DNA from: Chara braunii
Taxonomy: Eukaryota > Streptophyta > Charophyceae > Charales > Characeae
Reading direction: 5' to 3'
Assembly (NCBI GenBank): GCA_003427395.1
Contig: BFEA01000357.1
Coordinates: 1,297,357 to 1,319,640, forward strand
Length of the DNA: 22,284 bases
Positions within the stretch are counted from its first letter, which is position 1. Every line of letters begins with the position of its first letter. This document shows, piece by piece, positions 1-8,789 of this stretch. A program made the translations under genes and the position numbers. The notes beneath the pieces were generated by a model. The model saw nothing but the letters and a program-made list of their open reading frames with translations, did no database searches and was not told the origin of the DNA.

Positions 1-24
1 TTTTTTTTTTCTTCTTCTGCTTCT

Positions 25-60
<36 letters not shown>
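1..60. repeat. (CTT)n microsatellite, left copy
   Basis: This is a pyrimidine-only CTT/TTC tract with minor interruptions, cut by the window start. It leads directly into the sequence TATTGGGCTACTCAAACTC, which also follows the longer CTT tract at 16615-16790. It is therefore the left copy of a repeated block and not an isolated microsatellite. Confidence 0.95.
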
Positions 61-61
<1 letters not shown>

Positions 62-1295
62 ATTGGGCTACTCAAACTCTTGTTTTTCACTTATCTACTA
101 GTAGGTAGTGCTCCGATTCTTCTATGAATGATCTCATGCTCAATACTTGTGATTTGGCCTAGTGTAGATCTTGCTTTTCACTCACACACTAGTAGGTGAT
201 GCTCCGATTCTTTCATGGATGATCTCATGCTTAATACTTGTGATTTGGCCTAGTGTACATCTTGCTTTTCACTCACATACTAGTAGGAGATCCTCCGATT
301 CTTCCATGGATGATCTCTTGCTCAACTCTTGTGATATAGCCTAGTATAACTCTTGCATTTCACTCACACACTAGTAGGTGATGCTCCGATTCTTCCATGG
401 ATGATCTCTTGCTCAAATCTTGTGATATAACCTAGTGTAGATCTTGCATTTCACTCACACACTAGTAGGTGATGCTCCGATTCTTTCATGGATGATCTCA
501 TGCTCAATACTTGTGATTTGGCCTAGTGTAGATCTTGCTTTTGACTCACATGCCAGTAGGAGATCCTTCGATTCTTCCATGGATGATCTGTTGCTCAAAT
601 CTTGTGATACAGCCTAGTATAACTCTTGCATTTCACTCACAAACTAGTAGGTGATGCTCCGATTCTTCCATGGATGATCTCTTGCTGAAATCTTGTGATA
701 TAGCCTAGTGTAACTCTTGCATTTCACTCACACACTAGTAGGTGATGCTCCGATTCTTTCATGGATGATGTCATGCTCAAGACTTGTGATATAGCCTAGT
801 ATAACTCTTGCACTTCACTCACACACTAGTAGGTGATGCTCCGATTCTTTCATTGATGATCTCATGCTCAATACTTGTGATTTGGCCTAGTGTAGATCTT
901 GCCTTTTCACTCACATACTAGCAAGTGATGCTCCGATTTTTCCATTGTTGATCTCTTGCTCAAATTTTGTGATATAGTGTAGTGTAACTCTTGTTTTTTT
1001 CCACTCATATGCTAGTGGGAGATGCTCCGATTCTTCTATGGATGATTTTATGATCAATCCTTGTGATTTGGGTTACTTCAACTCTTGCTTTCACTCCCAT
1101 GCTAGTAGGAGATGCTCCGATTCTTCTATGGATGGTCGCATGCTCAATACTTGTGATTTGGTCTAATGTAAGTTTTGATTCTCACCCATATGCTAGTAGG
1201 AAATAATTTGATTCTTCCTTAAGTGATTTCGTGATCAAGACTTCTGCTTTGGGACTAGTCTAGCTTGTGCTTTCCACTCACATAGTAGATGATGA
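61..1295. repeat. 91-bp satellite array, block 1 (about 13 units)
   Basis: A tandem array with a 91-bp period. The landmark AGTAGG recurs at 100, 191, 282, 373, 464, 555, 646, 737 and 828, exactly 91 bp apart, then at 920, 1014, 1104, 1195 and 1284 with small indels as the array decays. Two unit subtypes are visible. Type A carries CTCATGCTCAATACTTGTG followed by ATTTGGCC. Type B carries CTTGCTCAAATCTTGTG followed by ATATAGCC. The order is A-A-B-B-A-B-B-hybrid-A, then degenerate units. No reading frame of note exists in it. The same array, longer, lies at 16791-18645. Confidence 0.95.
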
Positions 1296-1299
1296 CATT

Positions 1300-1490
1300 C
1301 CATTTCAAACTTGGTTGCATGCATGAGCCATGGGAATGTGTTTTGAGCAAGTCTCACTCACATACATGGCTCAACTCTCACATGATGATAGTCTATTTCA
1401 AACTTGGTTGCATACATGAGCCATGGGCAAGTGTTTGAGCAAGTCTCACTCACATACATGGCTCAACTCTCACATAATGATATCCCGGTT
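1300..1490. repeat. 93-bp spacer repeat, two copies
   Basis: Two tandem copies of a unit starting TTTCAAACTTGGTTGCAT, at 1303 and 1396, 93 bp apart. Each contains both GAGCCATG and CATGGCTC, so each unit can fold on itself. The pair separates the 91-bp satellite from the minisatellite. It recurs in the same position in the right-hand block, near 18660-18838. Confidence 0.85.
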
Positions 1491-2885
1491 GTACTTTGCA
1501 CTAGTTCAAACTTCTCATTGTCAAGTTGATGTGTGTTGTGATGTTCCGGTTCATACTTAATTGATCTCTCTTCTATGTGCATGTACTTTGTACTAGTTCA
1601 AACTTCTCATTGTCAAGTTCATGTGTGTTGTGATGTTCCGGTTCATACTTAGTTTGATCTCTCCTCTATGTGCATGTACTTTGCACTAGTTCAATCTTCT
1701 CATTATCAAGTTCATGTGTGTTGTGATGTTTCAGTTCACACTTAGTTGATCTCTCCTCCATGTGCATGTGCATTTTCACTAGTTCAAACTTCTCATTGTC
1801 AAGTGCATGTGTGATGTGATGTTCCTGTTCATACTTAGTTGATCTTTCCTCTGTGTGCATGTGCCTTTTCACTAGTTCAACCTCCTCATTGTCAAGTTCA
1901 TGTGTGTTGTGATGTTCCGGTTCATACTCAGTTGATCTCTCCTCCATGTGCATGTATTTTGCAATAGTTCAAACTTCTCATTGTCATGTTCATGTGTGTT
2001 GTGATGTTCCGGTTCATACTTATTTGATCTCTCCTTTATGTGCATGTTTGCACTAGTTCAATCTTCTCATTATTAAGTTCATGTGTGTATTGATGTTCCG
2101 TATCATACTTAGTTGATCTCTCCTCCATGTGCATTATCTTTTCACTAGTTCAAATTTCTCATTGTCAAGTGCAAGTGTGATGTGGTGTTCCGGTTTATAC
2201 TTAGTTGATCTTTCCTCTCTGTGCATGTGCCTTTTCACTTGTTCAACCTCCTCATTGTCAAGTTCATGTGTGTTCTGATGTTCCGGTTCATACTTAGTTG
2301 ATCTCTCCTCCATGTGCAAGTGTCTTTCACTAGATCTAGCTTCTCATTGTCAAGTTCATGTGTGTTGTGATGTTCCGGTTCACACTTAGTTGATCTTTCT
2401 GCCATGTGCACGTGCCTTTCACTAGTTCAAACTTTTCATTGTCAAGTTCATGTGTGTAGTGATGTTCCGGTTCATACTTAGTTGACCTTTCCTCGATGTG
2501 CATGTGCCTTTCACTAGTTCAAACTTCTCATTGTCAAGTGCATGTGTGATGTGATGCTCCGGTTCATACTTAGTTGATCTTTCCTCTATGTGCTGGTGCC
2601 TTTTCACTAGTTCAATCTCCTCATTGTCAAGTTCATGTGTCTTGTGATATTCCGGTTGATCTTTCCTCCATGTGCATGTGTCTTTCACTGGTTCAAACTT
2701 CTCATTCCTCTATGTGCATGTACCTTTCACTAGTTCAATCTTCTCATTGTCAAGTTCATGTGTGTTGTGATGTTCCAGGTCGTAGTTAGTTGATCTTTCC
2801 TCCATGTGCATGTACTCTTCGTTAGTTCATTGTCAAGTTCATGTGTATTGAAGTGTTCCAATTCATACTTAGGTGATCTTTCACT
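1490..2885. repeat. 90-93-bp minisatellite, about 15 units
   Basis: A tandem array whose landmark TTGATC recurs at 1561, 1654, 1746, 1839, 1932, 2023, 2113, 2205, 2298, 2390, 2574, 2656 and 2790, with TTGACC at 2482 and a degenerate copy at 2872. Most spacings are 90-93 bp; the last units carry deletions and a partial copy. Each unit reads roughly GTTCATACTTAGTTGATC, then a CTCC.ATGTGCATGT core, then CTAGTTCAAACTTCTCATTG. On the minus strand, runs of 93-bp units stay open as a charged 31-residue repeat (1666-1953, 2134-2319, 2422-2688), but 92-bp units break the frame. I treat it as a non-coding minisatellite. Confidence 0.9.
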
Positions 2886-2944
2886 ATGGGATGGGTGACC
2901 AACATTTGGCTGCTACTACGGGGAGCTGATTTGATTAGGATTTG

Positions 2945-2947
<3 letters not shown>

Positions 2948-3004
<57 letters not shown>
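2948..3004. repeat. (CT)n microsatellite at the gag breakpoint
   Basis: An uninterrupted CT dinucleotide run of 57 nt. Between the end of the minisatellite (about 2885) and this run lie about 60 bases of unique sequence. Directly after it the gag reading frame of element 1 is already open, so the 5' end of gag is missing or lies on the other side of this tract. The junction sits on low-complexity DNA, so either a true truncation or an assembly join is possible. Confidence 0.97.
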
Positions 3005-3005
<1 letters not shown>

Positions 3006-3007
<2 letters not shown>

Positions 3008-3431
3008 CGAGACATTGGCATTGCTCAAGGAAAGGGAAGTCATAGATCTGACTAGTAGGACAGGCGACAAGGTAAAGAAGGGGATTGAAAGTCTACATGA
3101 ACGGGTGCACGGAGTCGACAACAAGATTAAAAGGGTGGAGAACGCGCTATTGGTTATGCAGGCGCAAGTATCCCGACCCGCCCTCCCTCCCCAGGAAGCC
3201 GTAGTTCCGCCAGGGGTAGCCAATCGAGGATTCGGACGGAGAGATCCTGCTAATAAGCAATGCAAGTACTGCACCGCGGTGGGACATTTTGTGCGCGCAT
3301 GCCCAAAACTCAATCATGATATATTAAAAAGGAGATGTACTAGGTCATTAAAGACAAGTATTCGGGCCGCGGGGAGAACGGGTGAATTGGAACTCGCTAG
3401 GGGGGATGCGGCGAGTCATTATCATGACTAG
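3006..3431 (+). pseudogene. gag: Ty3/gypsy element 1: gag C-terminal fragment with zinc knuckle
   Basis: This is the C-terminal part of a retrotransposon Gag, the protein that forms the particle and packages RNA. The frame is open out of the (CT)n tract and has no convincing start codon; the capsid domain is absent. It shows a charged helical stretch that looks like a coiled coil (roughly codons 20-55 after 3015), then a proline-rich linker. A CCHC zinc knuckle follows, C-K-Y-C, four residues, H, four residues, C, at about 3261-3303. A V-I-D-L-T motif lies at 3039-3053. After the knuckle the frame is lost: coding resemblance passes from the first frame to a second near 3360 and to a third near 3428, implying single-base indels. 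The third frame continues into the protease region. Confidence 0.85.
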
Positions 3432-4987
3432 AGATAGCGTTCATAGAGGCTGAGCCGGTGGTCGATATCATCTGGGATCAACTTCGGGGGCGCGGACCGC
3501 AGGTCAACTTCATTCTGGAAAACGACGAACGTGATAGGGTGAATGAGACTACTCGGCTAGGGACGGCTGGGAGAAGGATTATCCGTGATACCGTGATGGA
3601 GGAGGTCGTTGGAAGCTCCGTACCCCAGGCAGAGCCCGAGGCCGGGGAACCAGAGAAAGTCTATGGGAAGCCTAGGGAAGAGGAGCCTACAAACAAAATT
3701 ACTGTTGTTGAAAAGAAGTTTAGGTATCAAATCCTGATCTTAACCATGCCTGAGATCGATGACACCCTTAGCAAATTACTAGGAACCATGGTGTCGGTGT
3801 CGTTTCAGACCATGCTGCAGGTCAGCCCTAGGTTGCTCAAAGGGCTTAGACAACTGTTGACTCGGCGGCGAGTAAAGATTGATGAAAACCCCGAATCATC
3901 GGAAGAGGAAAGAGAGGAGGAAGCTCCGCAAGAAGTCGCTAACCTTCAGAGGAGTCGCAGGGATTTGGAGGATCTCGAGAAAGCCTTTGCAGACATCCGC
4001 GTGAGTCTGCCAGACCGAGAAGATGGCGAGGTAATGAGGGCACCTCCCGGAACAAAGCTCAGCTTCCATGCGCTACCCGTAGGAAAGTTGAAAATCCTGA
4101 TCGGGACTCATCATACCGACGCATTGGTGGACGGGGAAGCGGAAATCACTCTCATAAGGAGAGACTTCGCAACGATCACGGGCTGCACGGTGAACAAGGA
4201 AGTAACACGGAGCATCCGGGGAGCCGGTGGGGAAATTTCGTTTGTTGGGTATGTCAGAAAATGTGCGATCAAGGCAGGAGTCAGGGAGTCGATGTGGTCG
4301 TTTCAGCGGATGACCGTAATGGAGAAAATGGACCACGATATAATCCTCGGGAGACCATGGTGCGCAAACATAGAAATGATAGGCATGCACTTACACGATG
4401 GCACGTACATGGTAGACATAGAGGACCCAGTGACCGGCCGAGGCGAGCTCCTCCGACTCCTTGGGATGGGAGGAGACCCTTCGAAGGGGAAGTTAGCAAC
4501 ATGGTCACCATCATTCGAAGATTGCGCGCGGAAGGGGGCTTTTGCACGGATGGAGGGCGTGAGAGAAAGGGTAGAAATCATGATCGAGGAAGCATTCAAT
4601 AAGAAGGAATGGATAAAGATGGGTCTGCCCCAGAAGCATAGAAGGCAGGAGGACGAAGTCTTAGGTGTTATGGTGGCAGAAAGGGAATCAGAAGTCGAAC
4701 TCAGAGCCAGCCTGCCCAAGGGGAAAGAAGTGTGCATGGACGTGTCAGAAGTCGCACTCGAGATTCCCGATTTGTTACAGCTCATCAAGGCTATCAGATA
4801 CCACAACGTAGGGGTGGACTCGGCGGCGTTGGCCAAATTCGAAGGAGAAGTGCAAAAGGGATATTGTATGAATGGAAAATTAGTCAGTATCCAACCACGA
4901 GTCGTAGAGGTGACTATGGTAATCCCGGTCGTTCATTTCTTAGGAGAAAGATCCCGGAAGGAAGTGTTCGAAAGTACAAGTCGGTAG
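3428..4987 (+). pseudogene. pro: Ty3/gypsy element 1: protease region of pol
   Basis: A reading frame of over 500 codons holding the retropepsin-like aspartic protease that cuts the Gag-Pol polyprotein. An acidic linker comes first (Glu-rich near 3893-3940). Next is a Leu/Val-rich segment ending in R-R-R-V-K. The protease core follows: the active-site strand reads A-L-V-D-G-E-A-E-I at 4121-4147, and the C-terminal hallmark I-L-G-R-P-W is at about 4342-4359. The family signature is D-T/S-G-A; here D is kept but the next two positions are G-E, so catalysis is doubtful. I see no true start, as it is an internal part of a polyprotein. The frame leaves the pol frame near 4970 through a single-base shift and reaches a spurious stop at 4985-4987. 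Confidence 0.85.
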
Positions 4988-5310
4988 GGAAGAAAGCAAA
5001 ATCGGTCTCGATCCTGATAGAGACGTCAAAGGAAGAGGCTATGGAGAAGGAGGAGGAAGTCCTCCGAGTGATCCGAGAGAGGCGAGCAACGAAAGGGCAT
5101 CGGATACCAGATGAGGTAGCTGATACAATGAAGATAGGGGTAGAGAGATTCTTAACAGAAAAAGAAAACCGCCTGATCAAAAGGACCTGCCAGGAGTTTC
5201 ACCTGGCATTTGCCTTTAGTGATCACCAGAAGGGGCGGTTGGACGCGAAGCTAATTCTTCCGGTCACAATCCACACGGTAGAACATAAATGCTGGAATAA
5301 CAAGGGTCCG
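4970..5310 (+). pseudogene. pol: Ty3/gypsy element 1: pol linker and RT N-terminal region
   Basis: Continuation of pol in another frame, from about 4970. It holds a Lys/Glu-rich helix, then R-I-P-D-E-V-A-D, then a segment rich in phenylalanine and ending F-S-D-H-Q-K-G-R-L-D. The H-K-C-W motif that precedes the polymerase domain in this RT lineage lies at 5284-5295. Just after K-G-P near 5310, one base appears to be missing. The frame then ends at a TAG (5326-5328), while the true RT frame resumes as H-E-F-G-I-A-G-D. The call rests on this run-through into a clear RT and on spacing. The segment has no start codon of its own. Confidence 0.75.
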
Positions 5311-5312
5311 GC

Positions 5313-5747
5313 CATGAATTTGGGATAGCAGGGGATGTGACCGACCTTCTTCGAGCAAAGATGGACTCCTTCATCGCAAAACCTACAACATCGCCATACG
5401 CGAACCGGTGGTTCATCTTACGGAAGCCCAACAAGATGCTGAGATGGATTCAGGATCTGCAGAAGTTGAATGCGGTAACCATCCGGGATGCTGGCTCGCT
5501 GCCTCAGGCCGATTTATTAGCAGAGTCGCACGCCGGCCGGAGCATTTACTCCCTTATAGATCTGTACTCAGGGTACGACCAACTTCCATTGGATGTTCGG
5601 GACAGGCCGTACACTGCAATGCACACCCCCGTAGGCCAGTTGCAGATGCAGGTGACCCCTATAGGCTTCACAAACGCAGTAGCCGAAGCGCAACTGAGAA
5701 TGCTCGCCGTAGTCGGAGACATGTTCCCAGCGAAGTGTGAGCCCTAA
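5313..5747 (+). pseudogene. pol: Ty3/gypsy element 1: reverse transcriptase palm, stopped at YIDD
   Basis: The core of reverse transcriptase, which copies the element RNA into DNA. Recognisable blocks in order: S-P-Y-A-N-R-W-F near 5394, L-R-W-I-Q-D-L-Q-K-L-N-A-V-T-I-R-D-A at about 5439-5491, and motif A S-L-I-D-L-Y-S-G-Y-D-Q at 5551-5583. Next come T-P-V-G with its flanks near 5620, and T-P-I-G-F-T-N-A at about 5656-5679. The A-N-R-W-F and T-I-R-D-A forms set it apart from the commoner plant lineage seen in element 2. The frame ends at TAA (5745-5747), immediately followed in frame by I-D-D. The stop therefore sits where the Tyr of the Y-I-D-D catalytic motif belongs. This copy cannot make an active RT without stop read-through. 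Confidence 0.9.
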
Positions 5748-6218
5748 ATCGATGACAAGCCGATCAAAGACGCTCAAGAGAAGGACGAGACGGAAGTCCA
5801 GCCGGGAATCCAAAGATTTGTATGGGACCATCTACAGGACATCAAGGACTTACTCTGCCGGTTCCTAGTATACAACATTACGGCTAGCGGACCTAAGAGT
5901 ATTCTAGCAATACCGGAAGTAACCATTCTAGGATTTCGTTGTAGCGCATACGGTAGGAAGCCAGATCCGGCAAGGACTGACAAGATATCATAGTGGCCAA
6001 CACCCCTGCGCACGACAACGGAGGTAGGCGTGGTCGGCTTTTGGAGGATTTTCATTAAAAGTTTTACCAAGATTGTTGAGCGTATCCGGGCCATGATTAG
6101 AGAATAAGGGACCATGGACTGGATGGAGGAGCGAGAAGGAGCCGTACAAACCCTCAAGGACATACTGATATCGGAGCAAGTCGCCTTGTCAGCACCCTGT
6201 TTTAATGACGAAGTGGGA
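5748..6218 (+). pseudogene. pol: Ty3/gypsy element 1: RT catalytic Asp pair, thumb and connection
   Basis: This carries on in the same frame as the RT palm. It begins with I-D-D (the catalytic aspartates of motif C), then a Glu/Asp-rich linker. Next are W-D-H-L-Q-D-I-K-D-L-L near 5823 and the I-L-G-F-R-C block near 5925. W-P-T-P at about 5994-6005 is typical of the RT-RNase H connection. The stretch T-E-V-G-V-V-G-F-W-R-I-F, near 6017-6052, is shorter than the usual F-L-G-containing version, so a few codons are probably deleted. In-frame stops are TAG at 5991 and TAA at 6105. The segment is dead but still alignable, pointing to a fairly recent inactivation. Confidence 0.8.
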
Positions 6219-6779
6219 TGACCATTCATCCTAGAAACGGATGGAGGACCCTTGGTCGTAGGAGGCGTACTGATTCAGAGAGATGAGGAGGGAAAAAAAA
6301 GGCCAATCAGGTTCGAAAGTAGAACCCTAAACTCCGCGGAACGGCAGTACTCACAGTTCAAGAAGGAGGTCATAGCCATCTTGCATTGCCTCAAGACCTT
6401 TCAGGCCTACCTATTTGGGAGGCGGTTCGTCCTAAGGATCGATACGATGAATGTCGCAGGGGCCTTAAAGAATTGCAGGCCTATAGATCCTACGGTGGGG
6501 AGATGGGAAGGATTTATCTGGCAGTTCAATTATAAGATCGAACGGATTGCTGGAATCAGAAACAAGGCCGATGGGCTGAGTCGGGTCTGCATCACTCCCG
6601 AAGAGGTGGAGGATGCGGAACCCATAGACGCATTTCTCGAATACGAAGGAGAAATGATTGCGGTGGATAACGAAATGATGGGCGAAGAATGCGCGTCGGG
6701 AGAACTGTTGATCCGGACTTTGGAGAAGGGGGCACCTGCCGTAGTAGCAGAACTTAGAGAAAGACCAGTCACCACTTGA
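6219..6779 (+). pseudogene. pol: Ty3/gypsy element 1: RNase H domain
   Basis: RNase H removes the RNA strand of the RNA:DNA hybrid during reverse transcription. The domain follows a TGA (6219-6221) that probably replaced CGA (Arg), since G-R-P-F-I-L-E-T-D is the expected context. All four acidic positions of the family are visible: D in L-E-T-D-G-G near 6237, E in F-K-K-E-V near 6359-6370, D in L-R-I-D near 6438, and D in K-A-D-G-L-S-R near 6567. After it comes an acidic tether to integrase, ending at TGA 6777-6779, with further in-frame stops at 6804 and 6924. The domain itself is uninterrupted after 6221 and is in frame with both RT and integrase. Confidence 0.88.
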
Positions 6780-6806
6780 GGTCGCAAAGAGGAGAAAAAT
6801 TTGTAA

Positions 6807-8291
6807 GGAACGATAGTAGGACCGAAGGAGGAACTAATAACAATGGCGGTTGGGGGAGGCCGGAAAACCGTGATGAGCTTAGTGGAATCTTGGGAAAGGA
6901 AAGAGTTGCGGTGGATGGTAAACTAGATGGAGGAGAGAAAGGATGAGGACTATGAAGGGAAGGAGTTTTTCTATGCCCAGATATATGAAAGGATCTTTCG
7001 GGAGATTGGGTTGTTGTTGGTAGGAAACAAACAACCCATGGAAGTCGGCATTAAAGCAAGGGAGGAGGCCGAGAGGTATGTCCTAAGGGGCGGTCATCTG
7101 TTCCGAAGAGAGAAAGGTGCTATGCCTAGAAGAGTTGTGTGCGGGAGACCTAGGCAGTTGGACGTGATCCAGGCAATGCACGACGGACTAGCAGGAGGAC
7201 ATCGATCGTCCAAAGGAACTCTTGCGAAGATAACGCCACTCTATTATTGGCCAGGCATGGCAGGCATGGTCGCGTACTGTCAGACCTGCCTAATCTGCCA
7301 GGAACGGAACTCGGTACGTGTCTTCGAGTCAGTTAGACCAACGTGGGTGCTAGGGCCGGGACATCTGGTCCACCTTGACCTTGCGGTCATGCCTGTATCA
7401 ACAGATCGGTACAGGTATATCCTGAATGCGCGAGACAACTTGAGTGGGTTCGTGGAGGCGGTCGCTCTCAAGAAAAGGACAGGGAGAAGTGTAGCGGACT
7501 GGATAAAGGACTTCTACTTGAGGCATCCTTTCGTCAGGAGGTTTATAGCGGACAATGAGATTGAATTTGTGAACCAAGAAGTGTTGGAAATGCTTAAGAG
7601 GCTTTGCGTACCGATCAAACTCATCGAGCCATATCACCCGAAGGCCAATGCGCCTGTGGAAAGAGGGCACCGAACCTTAAAGAACACGATTGCGAAGCTC
7701 GCAGCGAACCATCTGGGGAGCTGGCCTAGGTATCTTAAGCAAGTTGTCTTCTCAGAGAACATGACACCTAAGAGGACAACGGAATGTATCCCAACAAAAC
7801 TTTGGTACGGAAAAAAAATCGACTTTCTCGTGGAAGCCTTGATACCTACCTGGAACAGGTTAGATGATGATCTGCGAGTGATCACGACAAAGTTAATCGA
7901 GGCGAGGTGTCAACAAGTCCTTAAGAACGAGGGGGTCATGGAAGACATCGCGAACCGGGTACCAGACAATAGAATGAGGGACAAAGCAAGGTGGAACCAG
8001 GTAAAGAATGTCAGAAAGGAGCCACTTCAGGTGGGGGAGACAGTATTGCTAAGAAACTCGGCACTAGAAAGTACTTGGTCTGGACAGTTGGGGAGGAGGT
8101 TCAAAGGCCCCTACCGGGTCGCCAAGCGGGTGGGATGGAACACCTTCGAACTGGAAGATCTGGATGGAACTGGATTGAAAGGACCCTTCCCGAGGCAACG
8201 ATTGGTCAGGTTTCTAAGTCGGAACCCAGTGGAACAGTGGCTTCGGGAGGCCAAGGATAAGGAAACTGAGGGGCTACAAGCTAAGAACTGA
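6807..8291 (+). CDS. int: Ty3/gypsy element 1: integrase
   Basis: Integrase inserts the cDNA copy into host chromosomes. From the ATG at 6927 the frame runs 454 residues to TGA at 8289-8291. An N-terminal HHCC zinc-binding module is present: M-H-D-G and G-G-H near 7174-7200, Y-Y-W-P-G-M near 7244, and C-L-I-C near 7288. The catalytic core keeps all three acids: D in H-L-D-L near 7372, D in A-D-N near 7550, and E in P-V-E-R-G near 7660, with exactly 35 residues between the last two. The C-terminal module holds the G-P-Y block near 8110. Upstream codons from 6807 stay in frame but are cut off from pol by TAG at 6924. The product would normally be released from the polyprotein, so the ATG at 6927 may not be a natural start. 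This is the best-preserved domain of the element. Confidence 0.92.
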
Positions 8292-8789
8292 CAACGACCT
8301 TGCCCACACTATGGTTTTGTCTCTGACTGCGTCCGTGGGACTGCCATTTTTTTTTGGGTTGGGGCAATGTTTTGGACTGACTGAAGTTGGAAGGCAGGAT
8401 GACTTGGGATTTTGCGATAATGGGTTTTTGTATGACGACGGGAAAGATTGTCGGGAGCATTGTATCATAGTTTTTGATGGGGAAATAATGGGATCATCAC
8501 AAATGGGGCATTTGCATGAGAGGGGAATGTATAATAATGGCATGATGCGAAGGGTATTGGGAGCATTCTGGGGGAAGGGGAGCTGCCTACCGGACTGGGG
8601 AAACGTGTGTATGAGGGGTTTGGCGGGTGTTGTTTTGTTATACAGGACCAAGGAGAAAAACACAAGAAAATAAAAATGGAATTCGGCAACGAGAACGATA
8701 ACGGGGCAATCAACCGACCTACCGGAGGGGAAGAAGTGGGACCAAGTTGAGGGAGGAGGACGAAAAAGAGAAAAATGTACATAGGGTTC
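8292..8789. other. Spacer between pol and the third reading frame
   Basis: About 500 bases lie between the pol stop and the ATG at 8790. A 120-codon open frame (8311-8673, plus strand) is present. It has no domain I recognise, a phenylalanine run from a T tract, and no continuity with the flanking frames. I see no promoter or splice signals strong enough to call. Confidence 0.5.

Noticed and set aside
61-1295. CRISPR-like array
   Set aside because: Whole 91-bp units repeat without unique spacers, so it is a satellite.
2822-3313. 163-codon minus-strand frame
   Set aside because: It crosses the (CT)n tract as an Arg/Glu run and lies opposite the gag zinc knuckle, which is the real signal.
4073-4836. 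Several overlapping frames on both strands over the protease region
   Set aside because: They have no domains and lie over the frame that holds the retropepsin motifs.
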